Assembly (NCBI GenBank): GCA_902582735.1
Contig: CACHTB010000002.1
Coordinates: forward strand, 1 to 64,000
Origin: an uncultured Pelagibacteraceae bacterium
Lineage (GTDB): Bacteria > Pseudomonadota > Alphaproteobacteria > Pelagibacterales > Pelagibacteraceae
Length of the DNA stretch: 64,000 nucleotides
Direction: 5' to 3'
In this document: positions 12,246 to 22,773 of the stretch, piece by piece
Layout of the letters: each line of letters starts with the position of its first letter
How positions within the stretch are numbered: position 1 is the first letter of the stretch
Program-made: the position numbers and the translations under genes
Notes under the pieces: generated by a model
The model's database searches: none
Told to the model about the DNA's origin: nothing
Seen by the model: only the letters and a program-made list of their open reading frames with translations

Positions 12246-13246
12246 TAATTAAACGATCTCACAATTTTTACTAATTTTTCAACCATTTCAATTTTTGTTT
12301 GAGGTTGAATTCCATGTCCTAAATTAAATATATAAGGATGATCTTTGAATATATTTAAATATTTTTTAGTCTCTTTTTCTAAAGTTTCTTCATCTTGTAA
12401 CAGAATTTTTGGATCTAGACCTCCCTGAATTGGAATATCTATATTTTTTAAAATATCTTTTGGATCTGTATCATAATCGATACTAACAGCACTTGGCTTA
12501 ACAATATCACAAAAGTTCTTGTAATCTTTTATACCTCTAGGAAAACATATAACTGGAACACCAAGACTTTTAGTATATTCTACAAGACTTAATGTTGGTA
12601 TGTAAATATATTCAGGAATATTTTTTTCAAGCAGTCCAGCCCAACTATCGAATATTTGTATAATCGTAGCACCTGCTTCAACTTGTTTTTTAATATGAAT
12701 TTTAAGAAACTTATCAATAATCGATAGTAATCTATTAATTAAAAATTCATCTTTAAAAAAATCTTCTTTAAGTTTTTTTTTAGGAGAGATTTTGTTGATC
12801 ATGTATACTAAAATTGTCCATGGGGCGCCAACAAACCCTATTAAGTCTTTTTCATCTTTGTTGATCTTATTTGATGTTATGTTAATTGCCTTATAAACGG
12901 AATTTAACTTAAAAGAAAAATCTACTTCATCAATATTCTTTAATTCATCTAGATTTAAGTTACCTAGCTTTGGACCAAAATTTTTCTCAAACTCAACTTT
13001 TTGGTTTAAACCATATGGTAACATTAAAATATCTGAGAAAATAATTGCAGCATCAAAATTAAATCTCTCCATAGGTTGTAAAGTTATTTCAGACGCTAAA
13101 TTTTCACTAAGGCACAATTTTATAAAATCTTGATTTTTACTCCGTATTTCGCGAAATTCAGGCAAATATCTCCCAGCTTGTCTCATTAACCATATTGGAT
13201 TTAGATTACTTTTTTTCTGAACAATACATTTTTGAATTGGGGTCAT
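12245..13246 (-). CDS. hemE: Uroporphyrinogen decarboxylase
   Basis: PIWLMRQAGRYLPEFREIR, IIFSDILMLPYGL, FNLGHGIQP. Confidence 0.97.
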   Translation of the reverse strand: MTPIQKCIVQKKSNLNPIWLMRQAGRYLPEFREIRSKNQDFIKLCLSENLASEITLQPMERFNFDAAIIFSDILMLPYGLNQKVEFEKNFGPKLGNLNLDELKNIDEVDFSFKLNSVYKAINITSNKINKDEKDLIGFVGAPWTILVYMINKISPKKKLKEDFFKDEFLINRLLSIIDKFLKIHIKKQVEAGATIIQIFDSWAGLLEKNIPEYIYIPTLSLVEYTKSLGVPVICFPRGIKDYKNFCDIVKPSAVSIDYDTDPKDILKNIDIPIQGGLDPKILLQDEETLEKETKKYLNIFKDHPYIFNLGHGIQPQTKIEMVEKLVKIVRSFN

Positions 13247-13532
13247 TTATAAATAGATCAATTAATATTTATTGTATTAGTATTATGATATGTGAATTAC
13301 GTAAATTATCTAATTTGCACACTTTATATACAATTTATTAACATTTAATTGCAAATTTAAAGCTTATTTATCAATGTAAGTTAATGATTATTACCAATTA
13401 AAGAATTCTGGTTTCTAACTAATTAACATGTAAAAAAATGTTTAATATCAGTAATAATTTATAATATTAATTACAGATATTTATTAATCGCTAATATTTA
13501 AACTTTAGTGATATTTTATTGACATTTTATAC
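13247..13532. other. Putative chromosomal replication origin (oriC) region between hemE and the PPDK-regulator gene
   Basis: Largest intergenic gap in the window (286 bp), hand-counted G+C 48/286 (~17%), hemE/RP001-type flank as in Caulobacter and Rickettsia, parABS nearby. No exact TTATCCACA DnaA box seen. Confidence 0.65.
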
Positions 13533-14351
13533 ATGAAAAATGAACATCAAATTTATTTAATTTCGGATTCAACTGGAGAAACTTTAGATAGAATCTTCTT
13601 AGCACTAAAAGCACAGTTTACAAATTTTGAATACGAGCTTAATAATTTCTCTTTCACTAGAACAGAGAACCAAATTCAACAGATTTTAGATAAAGCAAAA
13701 AAAAGAGAGAATCCAATTATACTTTACACAATAGTTAATAGTAAGCTTGCAAAGTATTTAGCAGACCAAGCTCAATCGAAACAAATTCCCTGTTTTGGTG
13801 TTTTAGGTGATTTAATACTAAGCTTTTCTAAAATATTAAATCAGAGAGCATCGCACGAACCAAGTGGTCAACACGTACTCAATGAAGAATATTATCAAAG
13901 AATAGAAGCCATACAATTTACAATGAACCATGATGATGGAAATCAAACTGATGATCTGGAGAAATCCGATATTATTTTGTTAGGGGTTAGTAGAACAAGC
14001 AAAACTCCAACCTCAATTTATTTGGCCAATAAAGGTTACAAAACTTCAAATATTCCATTAGTTAATGAAAAATCAATACCTACAAGAATAACGAAAAAAA
14101 ACTTTAAACCTTGTGTTGTTGGTTTAACAACTGAAGCTGAAAGATTATTTGATATAAGAAAGAATAGACTCAATAGTTTGAAGGAAAATGAAAGCACAGG
14201 GTACACAAATTTAGAAAAAATTAAAGAAGAGATTGAAAACTCAAAAAAAATTTTCAGAAAGAATCAATGGCCAACAATAGATGTTACAAGAAAATCTGTT
14301 GAGGAAACCGCTGCTTCAATCATAAAAATTTATGAGATAAAAAATAGATAA
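13533..14351 (+). CDS. Pyruvate, phosphate dikinase regulatory protein (PPSR/DUF299 family)
   Basis: IYLISDSTGETLDRIFLAL, DIILLGVSRTSKTPTSIYLANKGYK, NEKSIPTRI. Confidence 0.93.
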   Translation: MKNEHQIYLISDSTGETLDRIFLALKAQFTNFEYELNNFSFTRTENQIQQILDKAKKRENPIILYTIVNSKLAKYLADQAQSKQIPCFGVLGDLILSFSKILNQRASHEPSGQHVLNEEYYQRIEAIQFTMNHDDGNQTDDLEKSDIILLGVSRTSKTPTSIYLANKGYKTSNIPLVNEKSIPTRITKKNFKPCVVGLTTEAERLFDIRKNRLNSLKENESTGYTNLEKIKEEIENSKKIFRKNQWPTIDVTRKSVEETAASIIKIYEIKNR

Positions 14352-14932
14352 TGAAAATAGTATTGGCTTCGAAAAGCAAGGTTAGAAAAGATATCTTAAC
14401 CGAACACAATATAGATTGTGAAATTATTCAATCAAATGTTGACGAAGATCCAATTAAAAATAGTTTAATCGCAGAAGGAGTAACACCTGAAATTATTTCT
14501 AAAAATCTAGCTGAGTTAAAAGCAAATAAAGTTAGTTCTAATGTGTATGACAAATTAGTATTAGGAGCTGATAGTGTAATAGATTTAAATGGTGAATTAA
14601 TCTCAAAACCATCTTCAAGAGAAGAGGCGATGAATATATTAAGAAAATTAAATGGTAAGTCACATTATTTAATAAGTTCTGTTTGTATTTCAAAAAATAA
14701 CTCAATGATTTGGAATCATACTGATAAAGCAAAGCTTACTATGAAAAATTTTTCAGTCTTAGAGCTAAAAGATTATTTAAACAAAATCTCAGATGAAGCA
14801 TTATATGCTTATAATGTTTATCAAATAGAGGGAGAAGGAAAAAATTTATTCGAAAAAATTGAAGGTGATAAAAATACAATAATGGGCTTACCAATAACGC
14901 AGATAAAAACATACATGGAAAATTACAAATGA
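14351..14932 (+). CDS. maf: Maf family nucleotide pyrophosphatase
   Basis: IVLASKSKVRKDIL, LVLGADSVIDLNGELISKP, MGLPITQI. Confidence 0.93.
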   Translation: MKIVLASKSKVRKDILTEHNIDCEIIQSNVDEDPIKNSLIAEGVTPEIISKNLAELKANKVSSNVYDKLVLGADSVIDLNGELISKPSSREEAMNILRKLNGKSHYLISSVCISKNNSMIWNHTDKAKLTMKNFSVLELKDYLNKISDEALYAYNVYQIEGEGKNLFEKIEGDKNTIMGLPITQIKTYMENYK

Positions 14933-15723
14933 AAAAATTTTTAGTAATTGGTGATCCAATAGAGCATTCACTTTCCCCAAAATTACACAATTATTGGTTC
15001 AAACAGAATAATGTTGATGCAGTTTATGAAAAAAAAAAAATTAATGAAGTAGAACTAAGGGATATTGTGTATAAAATCAGAAAGAATGAAATCTTCGGAG
15101 TAAATGTAACTGTCCCTTATAAATCAAAAATAATTAAATACTTAGACTTACTGAGTGATGATGCTAGCGCTACTCAATCTGTGAACACAATACTTAAAAA
15201 AGAGAATAAAATTTTTGGATTTAATACAGATGTAGATGGTTTTAAGTTATCCTTGTTAAATTATATCGATAAAATAAGAAATAAAACTGTACTAATTTTA
15301 GGAGCCGGAGGTGTTGCACCATCCATAATTTATGTTTTAAAAAAAATTAAAACATCAAAAATCTTAGTCACTAATAGAACAAGGATTAAATCAGAAAATT
15401 TGAAAAACAAATTCAGTGATATCGAAGTAGTTGATTGGGGAGAGACACCTGCTGCCGATGTTGTAATAAATGTGACGAGCTTAGGTCTTAATCTTGATGA
15501 TAAAATTGATCTAGATTATGAAAAAATTGGCAAGGATAAGCTTTTTTATGATGTAATATACAAACCATCAAAAACATTATTCTTAGATGAGGCAAAAAAA
15601 AGAGGCAACATAATTGAAAACGGTAAAATGATGTTTGTTTATCAAGCACAAAAAGCATTTGAATTGTGGAATAATTTAAAGCCGGAAATTAATGAACAGG
15701 TCTTAAATCTTTTAGATGATTAG
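14929..15723 (+). CDS. aroE: Shikimate dehydrogenase
   Basis: VIGDPIEHSLSPKLHNYWF, GVNVTVPYKSKI, LGAGGVAPSII. Confidence 0.96.
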   Translation: MKKFLVIGDPIEHSLSPKLHNYWFKQNNVDAVYEKKKINEVELRDIVYKIRKNEIFGVNVTVPYKSKIIKYLDLLSDDASATQSVNTILKKENKIFGFNTDVDGFKLSLLNYIDKIRNKTVLILGAGGVAPSIIYVLKKIKTSKILVTNRTRIKSENLKNKFSDIEVVDWGETPAADVVINVTSLGLNLDDKIDLDYEKIGKDKLFYDVIYKPSKTLFLDEAKKRGNIIENGKMMFVYQAQKAFELWNNLKPEINEQVLNLLDD

Positions 15724-16291
15724 AATAGCAATATTAGGAGATATAGGTGCTGGCAAAAGTTTTGTTTCTAAACAATTTAATTGCCCACTCTTTAATGCTG
15801 ATAAAGAAGTTGCTGAAATTTATAAAAATGACAGATCTTGTTACCAAAAAATAAAAAAAGCGTTACCTAAATATATAATTTCAGAACACTTAGATAGAAA
15901 ATTTTTACTAAAAGCCGTATTGGATAGCAAAAATAATCTTAGAAAGATTTCAAAAATTGTTCATCCAATTGTTAGAACTAGGATGAATAAGTTTTTAATT
16001 AAGAATAGCTCCAAAAAATTAGTAGTACTAGACATTCCTTTATATTTAGAAAACAAACTAAAAAAGAAAGGTGATGTGTTAATATTTGTGGAAGCAAAAA
16101 GAAAAGACATTCAAAAAAGATTAAAAAAGAGAAAATATTTTAGTGAAAAACTGAACAAAAATTTGAGGAGTTTGCAGTTACCACTAAACAAAAAGAAAAA
16201 ATTATCTAATTTTATTATTAAGAATACATTTAACGCATCAAAAATTAAAAATGATGTAAAACATATAAAAACTGAAATCTTAAATATATGA
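15716..16291 (+). CDS. coaE: Dephospho-CoA kinase
   Basis: AILGDIGAGKSFVSKQF, VLDIPLYLENKLKKKGD. Confidence 0.9.
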   Translation: MIRIAILGDIGAGKSFVSKQFNCPLFNADKEVAEIYKNDRSCYQKIKKALPKYIISEHLDRKFLLKAVLDSKNNLRKISKIVHPIVRTRMNKFLIKNSSKKLVVLDIPLYLENKLKKKGDVLIFVEAKRKDIQKRLKKRKYFSEKLNKNLRSLQLPLNKKKKLSNFIIKNTFNASKIKNDVKHIKTEILNI

Positions 16292-16956
16292 AAGAAATAA
16301 TTTTAGATACCGAAACAACTGGACTATCTGTTAAAGATGGACATCGTATTGTTGAAATTGGTTGTATAGAACTTGATAACTTAGTACCAACAAAAAATAT
16401 ATTTCACTGCTATTTAAATCCAGAGAGAAAAGTATCTGAAAAAGCATTCGAAGTTCACGGTTATTCTGACCAATTTTTATCTAACAAAAAAAAGTTTTTT
16501 GAAATAGTAGATGAATTTTTAAATTTTATTAAAGATAAAAAAATAATAATACATAATGCAGAATTTGATATTTCACATTTAAACAACGAACTTTCTATTG
16601 CTGGAAAAACAGAGATAAATAAAGAAAACATTGTAGATACATTAGACCTTGCTAGGAACAAATTCCCTGGTTCAGGCATTAGTTTGGATGCTCTCTGTAA
16701 GAGATTTAGAATAGATAACTCAAAAAGAGAAAAACATACTGCGTTAATTGATTGTGAACTACTTGCAAAAGTTTATATAAATTTGTTAGATCAGAAAGAG
16801 CCTAAACTAAATTTTTCAAACTCTGTTGATATTAATTCTGTCGAAATTCAAAATAAAAATATAACTTATTCAAAAAAAATTGTTTATCCAACAACAGAAG
16901 AGCTTGAACAGCACAGAGAATTTTTGAAAAGAGATTTAAAGAAAAATTTTTATTGA
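16288..16956 (+). CDS. dnaQ: DNA polymerase III epsilon subunit
   Basis: EIILDTETTGLSVKDGHRIVEIGCIEL, IIHNAEFDISHLN, HTALIDCELLAKVY. Confidence 0.95.
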   Translation: MKEIILDTETTGLSVKDGHRIVEIGCIELDNLVPTKNIFHCYLNPERKVSEKAFEVHGYSDQFLSNKKKFFEIVDEFLNFIKDKKIIIHNAEFDISHLNNELSIAGKTEINKENIVDTLDLARNKFPGSGISLDALCKRFRIDNSKREKHTALIDCELLAKVYINLLDQKEPKLNFSNSVDINSVEIQNKNITYSKKIVYPTTEELEQHREFLKRDLKKNFY

Positions 16957-17375
16957 TTTGATCTTTGTTGGTATAATTTAAGAAAATCAATCTCACCTGA
17001 GAAATTAGCTTCTGGAAAACCCGAGTGTCTGAGTATTTGAACAAAAGCTTCACGTATTTTTGGAAAAACTTCTAGCTGCAGATCACAAAGTATAAATTTT
17101 TCCAACTCATTTTTTTCTACATTTGTGTCTTCAATTTCAACGACAGTTGAGTATAGAAGTTCAAAGAGCGCTTTTTTTTTACTTTCTTCTACATCTGTGT
17201 ATTTAAGTTTGGTAAAAACCTCTATCATTTTATTTTTTAATGGTTTTGAGCTTATATCTAAAGTGATTTTATATTTTGATATCCTCTCTCTTGCCAATAG
17301 AAGAGTTTGCACATCTGGTACTTCAACAGATAAATCTTTTGTATAAGTTAGTATAATTTTATGTTTAATAGTCAT
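16950..17375 (-). CDS. secB: Protein-export chaperone SecB-like
   Basis: Length ~141 aa, VEVPD, LYSTVVEIED, conserved position near dnaQ and fxsA. Confidence 0.8.
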   Translation of the reverse strand: MTIKHKIILTYTKDLSVEVPDVQTLLLARERISKYKITLDISSKPLKNKMIEVFTKLKYTDVEESKKKALFELLYSTVVEIEDTNVEKNELEKFILCDLQLEVFPKIREAFVQILRHSGFPEANFSGEIDFLKLYQQRSNQ

Positions 17376-17791
17376 TATTTTTCATCCATATCTCTATATT
17401 CACCTTCAATAAAATCTTTTTTTTGGTGGGTATTTTTTTTTTTAACTAATCTTCTAGAAAAAGCATTAAAGATAAGCTTTCTTGTAACTGGAATAATTAA
17501 TAGTAATCCTAAGAAATCAGTGGCGAAGCCGGGAATTATTAAGAGAATGGCAGCAAATGTTAGGGCGGCGCCCGACACAATTTCATAAAATGGAACTTCA
17601 TTTCTAACTAATTGGGCTATCCCAGATCTTAGAGTATTAAATCCCTCGTATCTTGCATATGTAACCCCTATAATTGCTGTAAGCAAAATTAAACTAATTG
17701 TGTTAAATGCCCCAATAGAGGATCCTATTTTAATAAACAAGTAAATTTCAATTAAAGGAATAGATAAAATTAGAATTAATACTGAGTTCAT
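17375..17791 (-). CDS. fxsA: FxsA family membrane protein
   Basis: SIPLIEIYLFIKIGSSIGAFNTISLILLTAIIGVTYAR, LLIIPGFATDFLGLLLIIP. Confidence 0.92.
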   Translation of the reverse strand: MNSVLILILSIPLIEIYLFIKIGSSIGAFNTISLILLTAIIGVTYARYEGFNTLRSGIAQLVRNEVPFYEIVSGAALTFAAILLIIPGFATDFLGLLLIIPVTRKLIFNAFSRRLVKKKNTHQKKDFIEGEYRDMDEK

Positions 17792-17849
17792 TTGTCTATA
17801 ATGTAAATTGCCAGTTGAAATTAGGCAACATAGTAAATATTATCATCAT

Positions 17850-18437
17850 ATGAGTTATAGCTTTGAATATATCGATATCATCCTTCTTGCAATGATTGCA
17901 GGGTTTATATTTTTGAGATTAAGAGGAATTTTAGGGAAAAAATCAGGGTTTGAAGAGGATATAAACCAAAGTTTTCCTCATGAGGCACCAGTGGTCAAAA
18001 CAGATGTTCAGTTAAATGCTGATACATTTGATGATAATGCTAAAAAAGAATTCTTAAAAGGTGCACAAATAGCTTATGAAACAATCGTTACAAATTTTTC
18101 TAAAGGAAAACTAAAAGATATTAAATCTTTGTTGGGTAAAGAGGTCTATGATCAATTTGATCAAGCAGTGAAGGATAGAAAATTAAAAAATCTATCCTCT
18201 AACACTACTTTTATAGGAATTAACTCCGCGGAAATTAAAAATCATGAGCAAAATAAAAATATGCTTGAGGTAACTGTAGAGTTTGTAAGTGAAATCATTT
18301 CACATATTAAGGACCAAGAAAACAAAACAGTTTCAGGAGATCCTGAGAAAATAAAAAAAGTTCATGATATTTGGAAATTTTCTAAAGATAGTAGATCTGT
18401 AAATCCAAATTGGGTACTAATTGACACCCAAGCTTAG
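17850..18437 (+). CDS. Tim44/TimA-like domain protein
   Basis: MSYSFEYIDIILLAMIAGFIFLRLRGILGKKSGFEE; the ORF-track start at 17808 appears upstream of the real ATG. Confidence 0.88.
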   Translation: MSYSFEYIDIILLAMIAGFIFLRLRGILGKKSGFEEDINQSFPHEAPVVKTDVQLNADTFDDNAKKEFLKGAQIAYETIVTNFSKGKLKDIKSLLGKEVYDQFDQAVKDRKLKNLSSNTTFIGINSAEIKNHEQNKNMLEVTVEFVSEIISHIKDQENKTVSGDPEKIKKVHDIWKFSKDSRSVNPNWVLIDTQA

Positions 18438-18854
18438 TTGACAAAAAAACTTTCAGATAAAGATAAAAAGGACTGGCAAAATTTCTTAGAAAGCTCGGAA
18501 AAGTTAGATAACAAAGATAAAGAAACTTTAGATCACCAGAATAGAACTGAGGAGAAAGTTATAGATCTTCATGGATTTACTCTTGAGGAGGCAAATCATA
18601 AAATTTCTGAATTTATCCAAGATTGTTATGATCAAAATGTAATAAAAATAAATATAATAACTGGCAAGGGACTAAGATCAAAAAATTTAAATGATCCATA
18701 TCAATCTAAAGATTTAAGTATACTTAAGTACTCAATACCTAACCACATTAAAGATAGCCCTCACCTAATGTCAAAAATTATAAAAATTGATCAACAAGCT
18801 GTTGATAGTCCATCAAAAGGAAATTTTGAGATTTTTTTAAAAAAGAAATTATAG
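18438..18854 (+). CDS. Smr/MutS2 C-terminal domain protein (TTG start)
   Basis: [25 protein letters not shown]; starts immediately after the Tim44 stop. Confidence 0.9.
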   Translation: MTKKLSDKDKKDWQNFLESSEKLDNKDKETLDHQNRTEEKVIDLHGFTLEEANHKISEFIQDCYDQNVIKINIITGKGLRSKNLNDPYQSKDLSILKYSIPNHIKDSPHLMSKIIKIDQQAVDSPSKGNFEIFLKKKL

Positions 18855-20216
18855 AATAAACTTAGAAAGATCGGTATCTTTTACTAGTTCACCTATATTT
18901 TTCTTAATATATTTAGAGTCCACTGTTATTTTCTCACCAGCTCTATCTGTAGCTGTAAAACTAATTTCATCTAATACTCTTTCGATAATGGTATGAAGAC
19001 GTCTTGCACCAATATTTTCAACGGTTGTGTTAACTTCGCTTGCAATATTAGCAATAGTATCAATACCATTATCTGTGAATTCAAGGTCTACATTTTCAGT
19101 TTTTAAAAGTGCCTTATATTGTTTTATTAAACTGTTATCTGGTTCTTTCAAAATTCTTTTAAAATCATCACTGTTTAACGCATCAAGTTCAACTCTAATT
19201 GGAAGTCTTCCTTGAAGTTCCGGTAAAAGGTCAGATGGTTTTGCTAATTGGAATGCTCCTGATGCAATAAATAAAATATGATCAGTTTTAATAGGACCAT
19301 ATTTTGTGCTCACTGTTGTTCCTTCAATCAAAGGCAATAGATCTCTTTGAACCCCTTCTCTTGAAACATCACCTCCAACACGATCAGTTCTAGCTGAAAT
19401 TTTATCTATCTCATCTAAAAAAACGATACCATTATTTTCTGTTGAATTTTTTGCAGCTTTAATAATTTTATCTTGTTCAATTAATTTATCAGATTCCTCA
19501 TTGATTAAAATTTCATGAGATTCTTTTACACTCATTTTCTTTTTTTTTGGTTTTTGGCCCATTGATTTTCCTAAAACATCAGAAATATTTATCATGCCAA
19601 CATTAGCACCTGGCATTCCTGGTATTTCAAAAGATGGCATTTGATTACTTTCTGCAACAGCGATTTCAATTTCATTGTCATCTAAATCTCCATCTCTCAA
19701 CCTTTTTCGAAAGCTTTCTCTCGTAGCAACACTTGCTTTGTTGCCGACTAATGCGTCTAAAACCCTTTCCTCAGCTAACTTTTGGGCTTGCGCGTGGACT
19801 TCTTTTCTTTTCTTTACTTTTTCCATTGAAATAGCAATCTCTAACAAATCTCTTACAATTTGTTCGACATCTCTTCCAACATAACCTACTTCTGTAAATC
19901 TAGTTGCCTCAACTTTTACAAAGGGAGCCTCAGCAAGCTTTGATAGTCTTCTTGAAATTTCTGTTTTTCCAACTCCAGTTGGACCAATCATAAGTATATT
20001 TTTGGGAAGAACCTCATCTTTCATATCTCCAGATAAAGCCTGTCTTCTCCATCTATTTCTTAATGCTATAGCTACGGCTCTTTTTGCTTTGTTCTGTCCA
20101 ACAACAAATCTATCTAACTCTGAAACAATTTCTCTTGGGGAAAGTGAATTTTCAATAGTTGAATTTTCTTTTGTAACCTTTTCTTTTGGAAATGTAGTCA
20201 CGTTAGTTTTTTCCAT
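18849..20216 (-). CDS. hslU: ATP-dependent protease ATPase subunit HslU
   Basis: [44 protein letters not shown]. Confidence 0.98.
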   Translation of the reverse strand: MEKTNVTTFPKEKVTKENSTIENSLSPREIVSELDRFVVGQNKAKRAVAIALRNRWRRQALSGDMKDEVLPKNILMIGPTGVGKTEISRRLSKLAEAPFVKVEATRFTEVGYVGRDVEQIVRDLLEIAISMEKVKKRKEVHAQAQKLAEERVLDALVGNKASVATRESFRKRLRDGDLDDNEIEIAVAESNQMPSFEIPGMPGANVGMINISDVLGKSMGQKPKKKKMSVKESHEILINEESDKLIEQDKIIKAAKNSTENNGIVFLDEIDKISARTDRVGGDVSREGVQRDLLPLIEGTTVSTKYGPIKTDHILFIASGAFQLAKPSDLLPELQGRLPIRVELDALNSDDFKRILKEPDNSLIKQYKALLKTENVDLEFTDNGIDTIANIASEVNTTVENIGARRLHTIIERVLDEISFTATDRAGEKITVDSKYIKKNIGELVKDTDLSKFIL

Positions 20217-20217
20217 T

Positions 20218-20733
20218 TTATATTTTCTCTGTACTCAAGTTGTCATTTGTAAAAACACATATTTCAGATGCAACTTTGATAGCTTTTTTTGCTATATCCT
20301 CAGCAGATTTATCACCATCCATTAATACTTTCGCAGCTGCTAAAGCATAATTTCCACCTGAACCAATTCCAATAACATCTCCCTCTGGCTCTAAAACATC
20401 CCCAGTTCCAGAAATTATAAAGCTTTTTTCTTTATCAGCTATTGCCATTAGTGCTTCGAGTCTTCTTAAATATTTATCAGTTCTCCAATCTTTAGCTAGT
20501 TCGACAGCAGCTCTCGTTAAATTGCCCGCATGTTTTTCTAACTTAGACTCTAATCTTTCAAATAATGTTAATGCATCAGCTGTTGATCCAGCAAACCCAG
20601 CGATCACATTTCTTTTCTCAATCTTTCTGACTTTGTTAGCAGTTTTTTTGATTACAGTATTTCCCATGCTGACCTGCCCATCACTTGCAACTACTACATC
20701 ATTATTTTTTCTAACCAAAACTATTGTTGTCAT
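20218..20733 (-). CDS. hslV: ATP-dependent protease peptidase subunit HslV
   Basis: [46 protein letters not shown]. Confidence 0.98.
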   Translation of the reverse strand: MTTIVLVRKNNDVVVASDGQVSMGNTVIKKTANKVRKIEKRNVIAGFAGSTADALTLFERLESKLEKHAGNLTRAAVELAKDWRTDKYLRRLEALMAIADKEKSFIISGTGDVLEPEGDVIGIGSGGNYALAAAKVLMDGDKSAEDIAKKAIKVASEICVFTNDNLSTEKI

Positions 20734-20740
20734 GCACTAT

Positions 20741-20768
20741 AAATGGATACTAAATTTGATAGTTCAAG
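20741..20768 (-). promoter_or_regulatory. Candidate sigma32-like heat-shock promoter for hslVU
   Basis: Minus-strand reading CTTGAA-N14-ATCCATTT compared with CTTGAAA/CCCCATnT. Confidence 0.55.
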
Positions 20769-20824
20769 CCCACGTTTAGTATTATTGCCATAATTGAATT
20801 ATATATATATACCTCTTTAAAATT

Positions 20825-21415
20825 ATGAAGCGTAAAGCAAAAATAAGCAGAAAGACAAAAGAAACCAACATCAATGTTGAACTTAACATAGATGGAAAAG
20901 GTAAATACAAAGTTGACACAGGTATAGGATTTTTAGACCACATGCTTGAACAACTATCAAAGCATTCTTCAATGGATATGAATATTAAAGCCAAGGGTGA
21001 TACACACATTGATCTTCATCACACTACAGAAGACACAGGTATTGCAATTGGTGAATGTTTAAAAAAAGCATCTAAAAAGTTTGTTGGTATCAAAAGATAT
21101 GCACACGCAATGATACCAATGGATGAAACACTTACGCGTGTTGCAATTGATGTATCAAATAGACCTTACTTGATTTGGAAAGTGAAATTAAAAGTCGAGA
21201 AACTTGGAGAAATGGACACAGAATTGTTTAAAGAGTGGTTTCAAGCTTTTTCACAAACAGCAGGAATTACTTTACACGTTGAAAATATTTATGGTGATAA
21301 CAGTCACCACATAATAGAGTCTTGTTTTAAAGGTTTGGCAAGATCTTTAAGAGCCGCATTGGAAATGGATCCAAGGAACAAAAATACAATTCCTTCTACC
21401 AAAGGCTCTTTATAA
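20825..21415 (+). CDS. hisB: Imidazoleglycerol-phosphate dehydratase
   Basis: [34 protein letters not shown]. Confidence 0.97.
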   Translation: MKRKAKISRKTKETNINVELNIDGKGKYKVDTGIGFLDHMLEQLSKHSSMDMNIKAKGDTHIDLHHTTEDTGIAIGECLKKASKKFVGIKRYAHAMIPMDETLTRVAIDVSNRPYLIWKVKLKVEKLGEMDTELFKEWFQAFSQTAGITLHVENIYGDNSHHIIESCFKGLARSLRAALEMDPRNKNTIPSTKGSL

Positions 21416-21420
21416 AATTA

Positions 21421-22047
21421 ATGAATGTCACAATTGTTGACTATAACTCAGGCAATATAAGCTCAGTAATTAACTCTTTCACTGAGGTTGCAAAAGGTAC
21501 AGTTAATCTAGAAGTAACTTCAGATTTAAATAAAATTAAATCAAGCGATAAAGTTGTGTTACCTGGACAAGGCTCATTTAAGAGCTGCATGGACGCCTTA
21601 AACAGCATAAATGGTCTAACAGATACTTTAGATGAGTTTGTGATAAATAAAAAAAAACCACTTTTTGGAATATGTGTAGGCTTACAAATGTTTGCTAATG
21701 TTGGCCATGAAGAAACAGAGACAAAAGGATTGGGGTGGTTACCTGGAAAGGTATCAAAAATCGATAACAAAAATGGAAAATATAAACTTCCACATATTGG
21801 CTGGAACCAAATAAATATAGTTAAAGACAGCAAAATTTTTAAAGGTGTAGAAAATAATTCACATATGTATTTTGTACATAGTTATGAATTTATCCCTGAA
21901 GATAAAGATGTGATTTCAGCAACAACAGATTATTCTTCAAACATCGTTTGCTCAGTTGAAAAAGAAAATATCTTTGGGACCCAATTTCATCCTGAAAAGA
22001 GTGATAAGGTTGGACTAAAAATTATAAATAATTTTGTAAATTTATAA
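21421..22047 (+). CDS. hisH: Imidazole glycerol phosphate synthase glutaminase subunit
   Basis: PLFGICVGLQMFA, GTQFHPEKSDKVGLKII. Confidence 0.97.
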   Translation: MNVTIVDYNSGNISSVINSFTEVAKGTVNLEVTSDLNKIKSSDKVVLPGQGSFKSCMDALNSINGLTDTLDEFVINKKKPLFGICVGLQMFANVGHEETETKGLGWLPGKVSKIDNKNGKYKLPHIGWNQINIVKDSKIFKGVENNSHMYFVHSYEFIPEDKDVISATTDYSSNIVCSVEKENIFGTQFHPEKSDKVGLKIINNFVNL

Positions 22048-22773
22048 ATGAAAATTTTTCCAGCAATAGATATTAAAGAAAAAAAATGTGTAAGACTAAT
22101 TAAAGGAGACTTTGATAAAAAAACTGAATATGAAATGTCCCCAGTTGAACAAGCTTCAAAGTATAAACATTATGGATTTAAAAATTTACACATTGTGGAC
22201 TTAGATGGAGCTTTAACAGGAGAGACTGTCAATTTGGATATTATTCAAGAAATAGTAAAGAAGTTTAATTTTAAAATTGAAATTGGTGGGGGAATTAGAA
22301 ATTTTGAAAGCATCAAAAAATATACTGATGCTGGTGTTGAAAAAGTTATTTTGGGAAGTGCGGCTATAAAAGACAAAGGCTTTTTAAAAAGCGCTTGCGA
22401 AAAGTTCCCTAATAAAATTGCATTAGGTCTAGATGCAAAAGATGGATATTTGTCAGTTTCAGGATGGAAAGAAAACTCTAACCAGCTGACTTTGGATTAT
22501 TTAAAAGAGGTGAATAACTTTGGAGCAAGCAGACTAATATATACTGACATCAATAAAGATGGGATGAAGCAAAGTCCTAATTTTGAGGAAACTGAGATAG
22601 TGGCTCATACTTCAAATTGTCCAGTAATAATATCTGGAGGGGTATCAAGCATAGATGATATTAAAAAAGCAAAAGAATTAAATAACAAAAATATTGAAGG
22701 TATTATAGTTGGCAAAGCTATATATGATGGAGATATTAATTTAGACGAACTTGCAAATGAAATAGATGCTTAA
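22048..22773 (+). CDS. hisA: Phosphoribosylformimino-5-aminoimidazole carboxamide ribotide isomerase
   Basis: [28 protein letters not shown]. Confidence 0.97.
   Translation: MKIFPAIDIKEKKCVRLIKGDFDKKTEYEMSPVEQASKYKHYGFKNLHIVDLDGALTGETVNLDIIQEIVKKFNFKIEIGGGIRNFESIKKYTDAGVEKVILGSAAIKDKGFLKSACEKFPNKIALGLDAKDGYLSVSGWKENSNQLTLDYLKEVNNFGASRLIYTDINKDGMKQSPNFEETEIVAHTSNCPVIISGGVSSIDDIKKAKELNNKNIEGIIVGKAIYDGDINLDELANEIDA

Noticed and set aside
13339-13501. Multiple TTAA pairs in the putative oriC that resemble CtrA half-sites
   Set aside because: Spacings I measured (3, 8, 10, 13, 15 nt) do not include TTAA-N7-TTAA; TTAA is expected often at this base composition
14739-14990. Minus-strand 83-aa ORF across the maf/aroE boundary
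   Set aside because: Antisense to two confidently identified genes, no recognisable domain
20522-20779. Plus-strand 85-aa ORF opposite hslV (and similar antisense ORFs in hslU, mnmG, mnmE, rho, sucCD-like genes, acs, hisF)
   Set aside because: Lie entirely or mostly antisense to strongly conserved genes, with Ser/Leu/Ile-rich composition typical of complementary-strand translation
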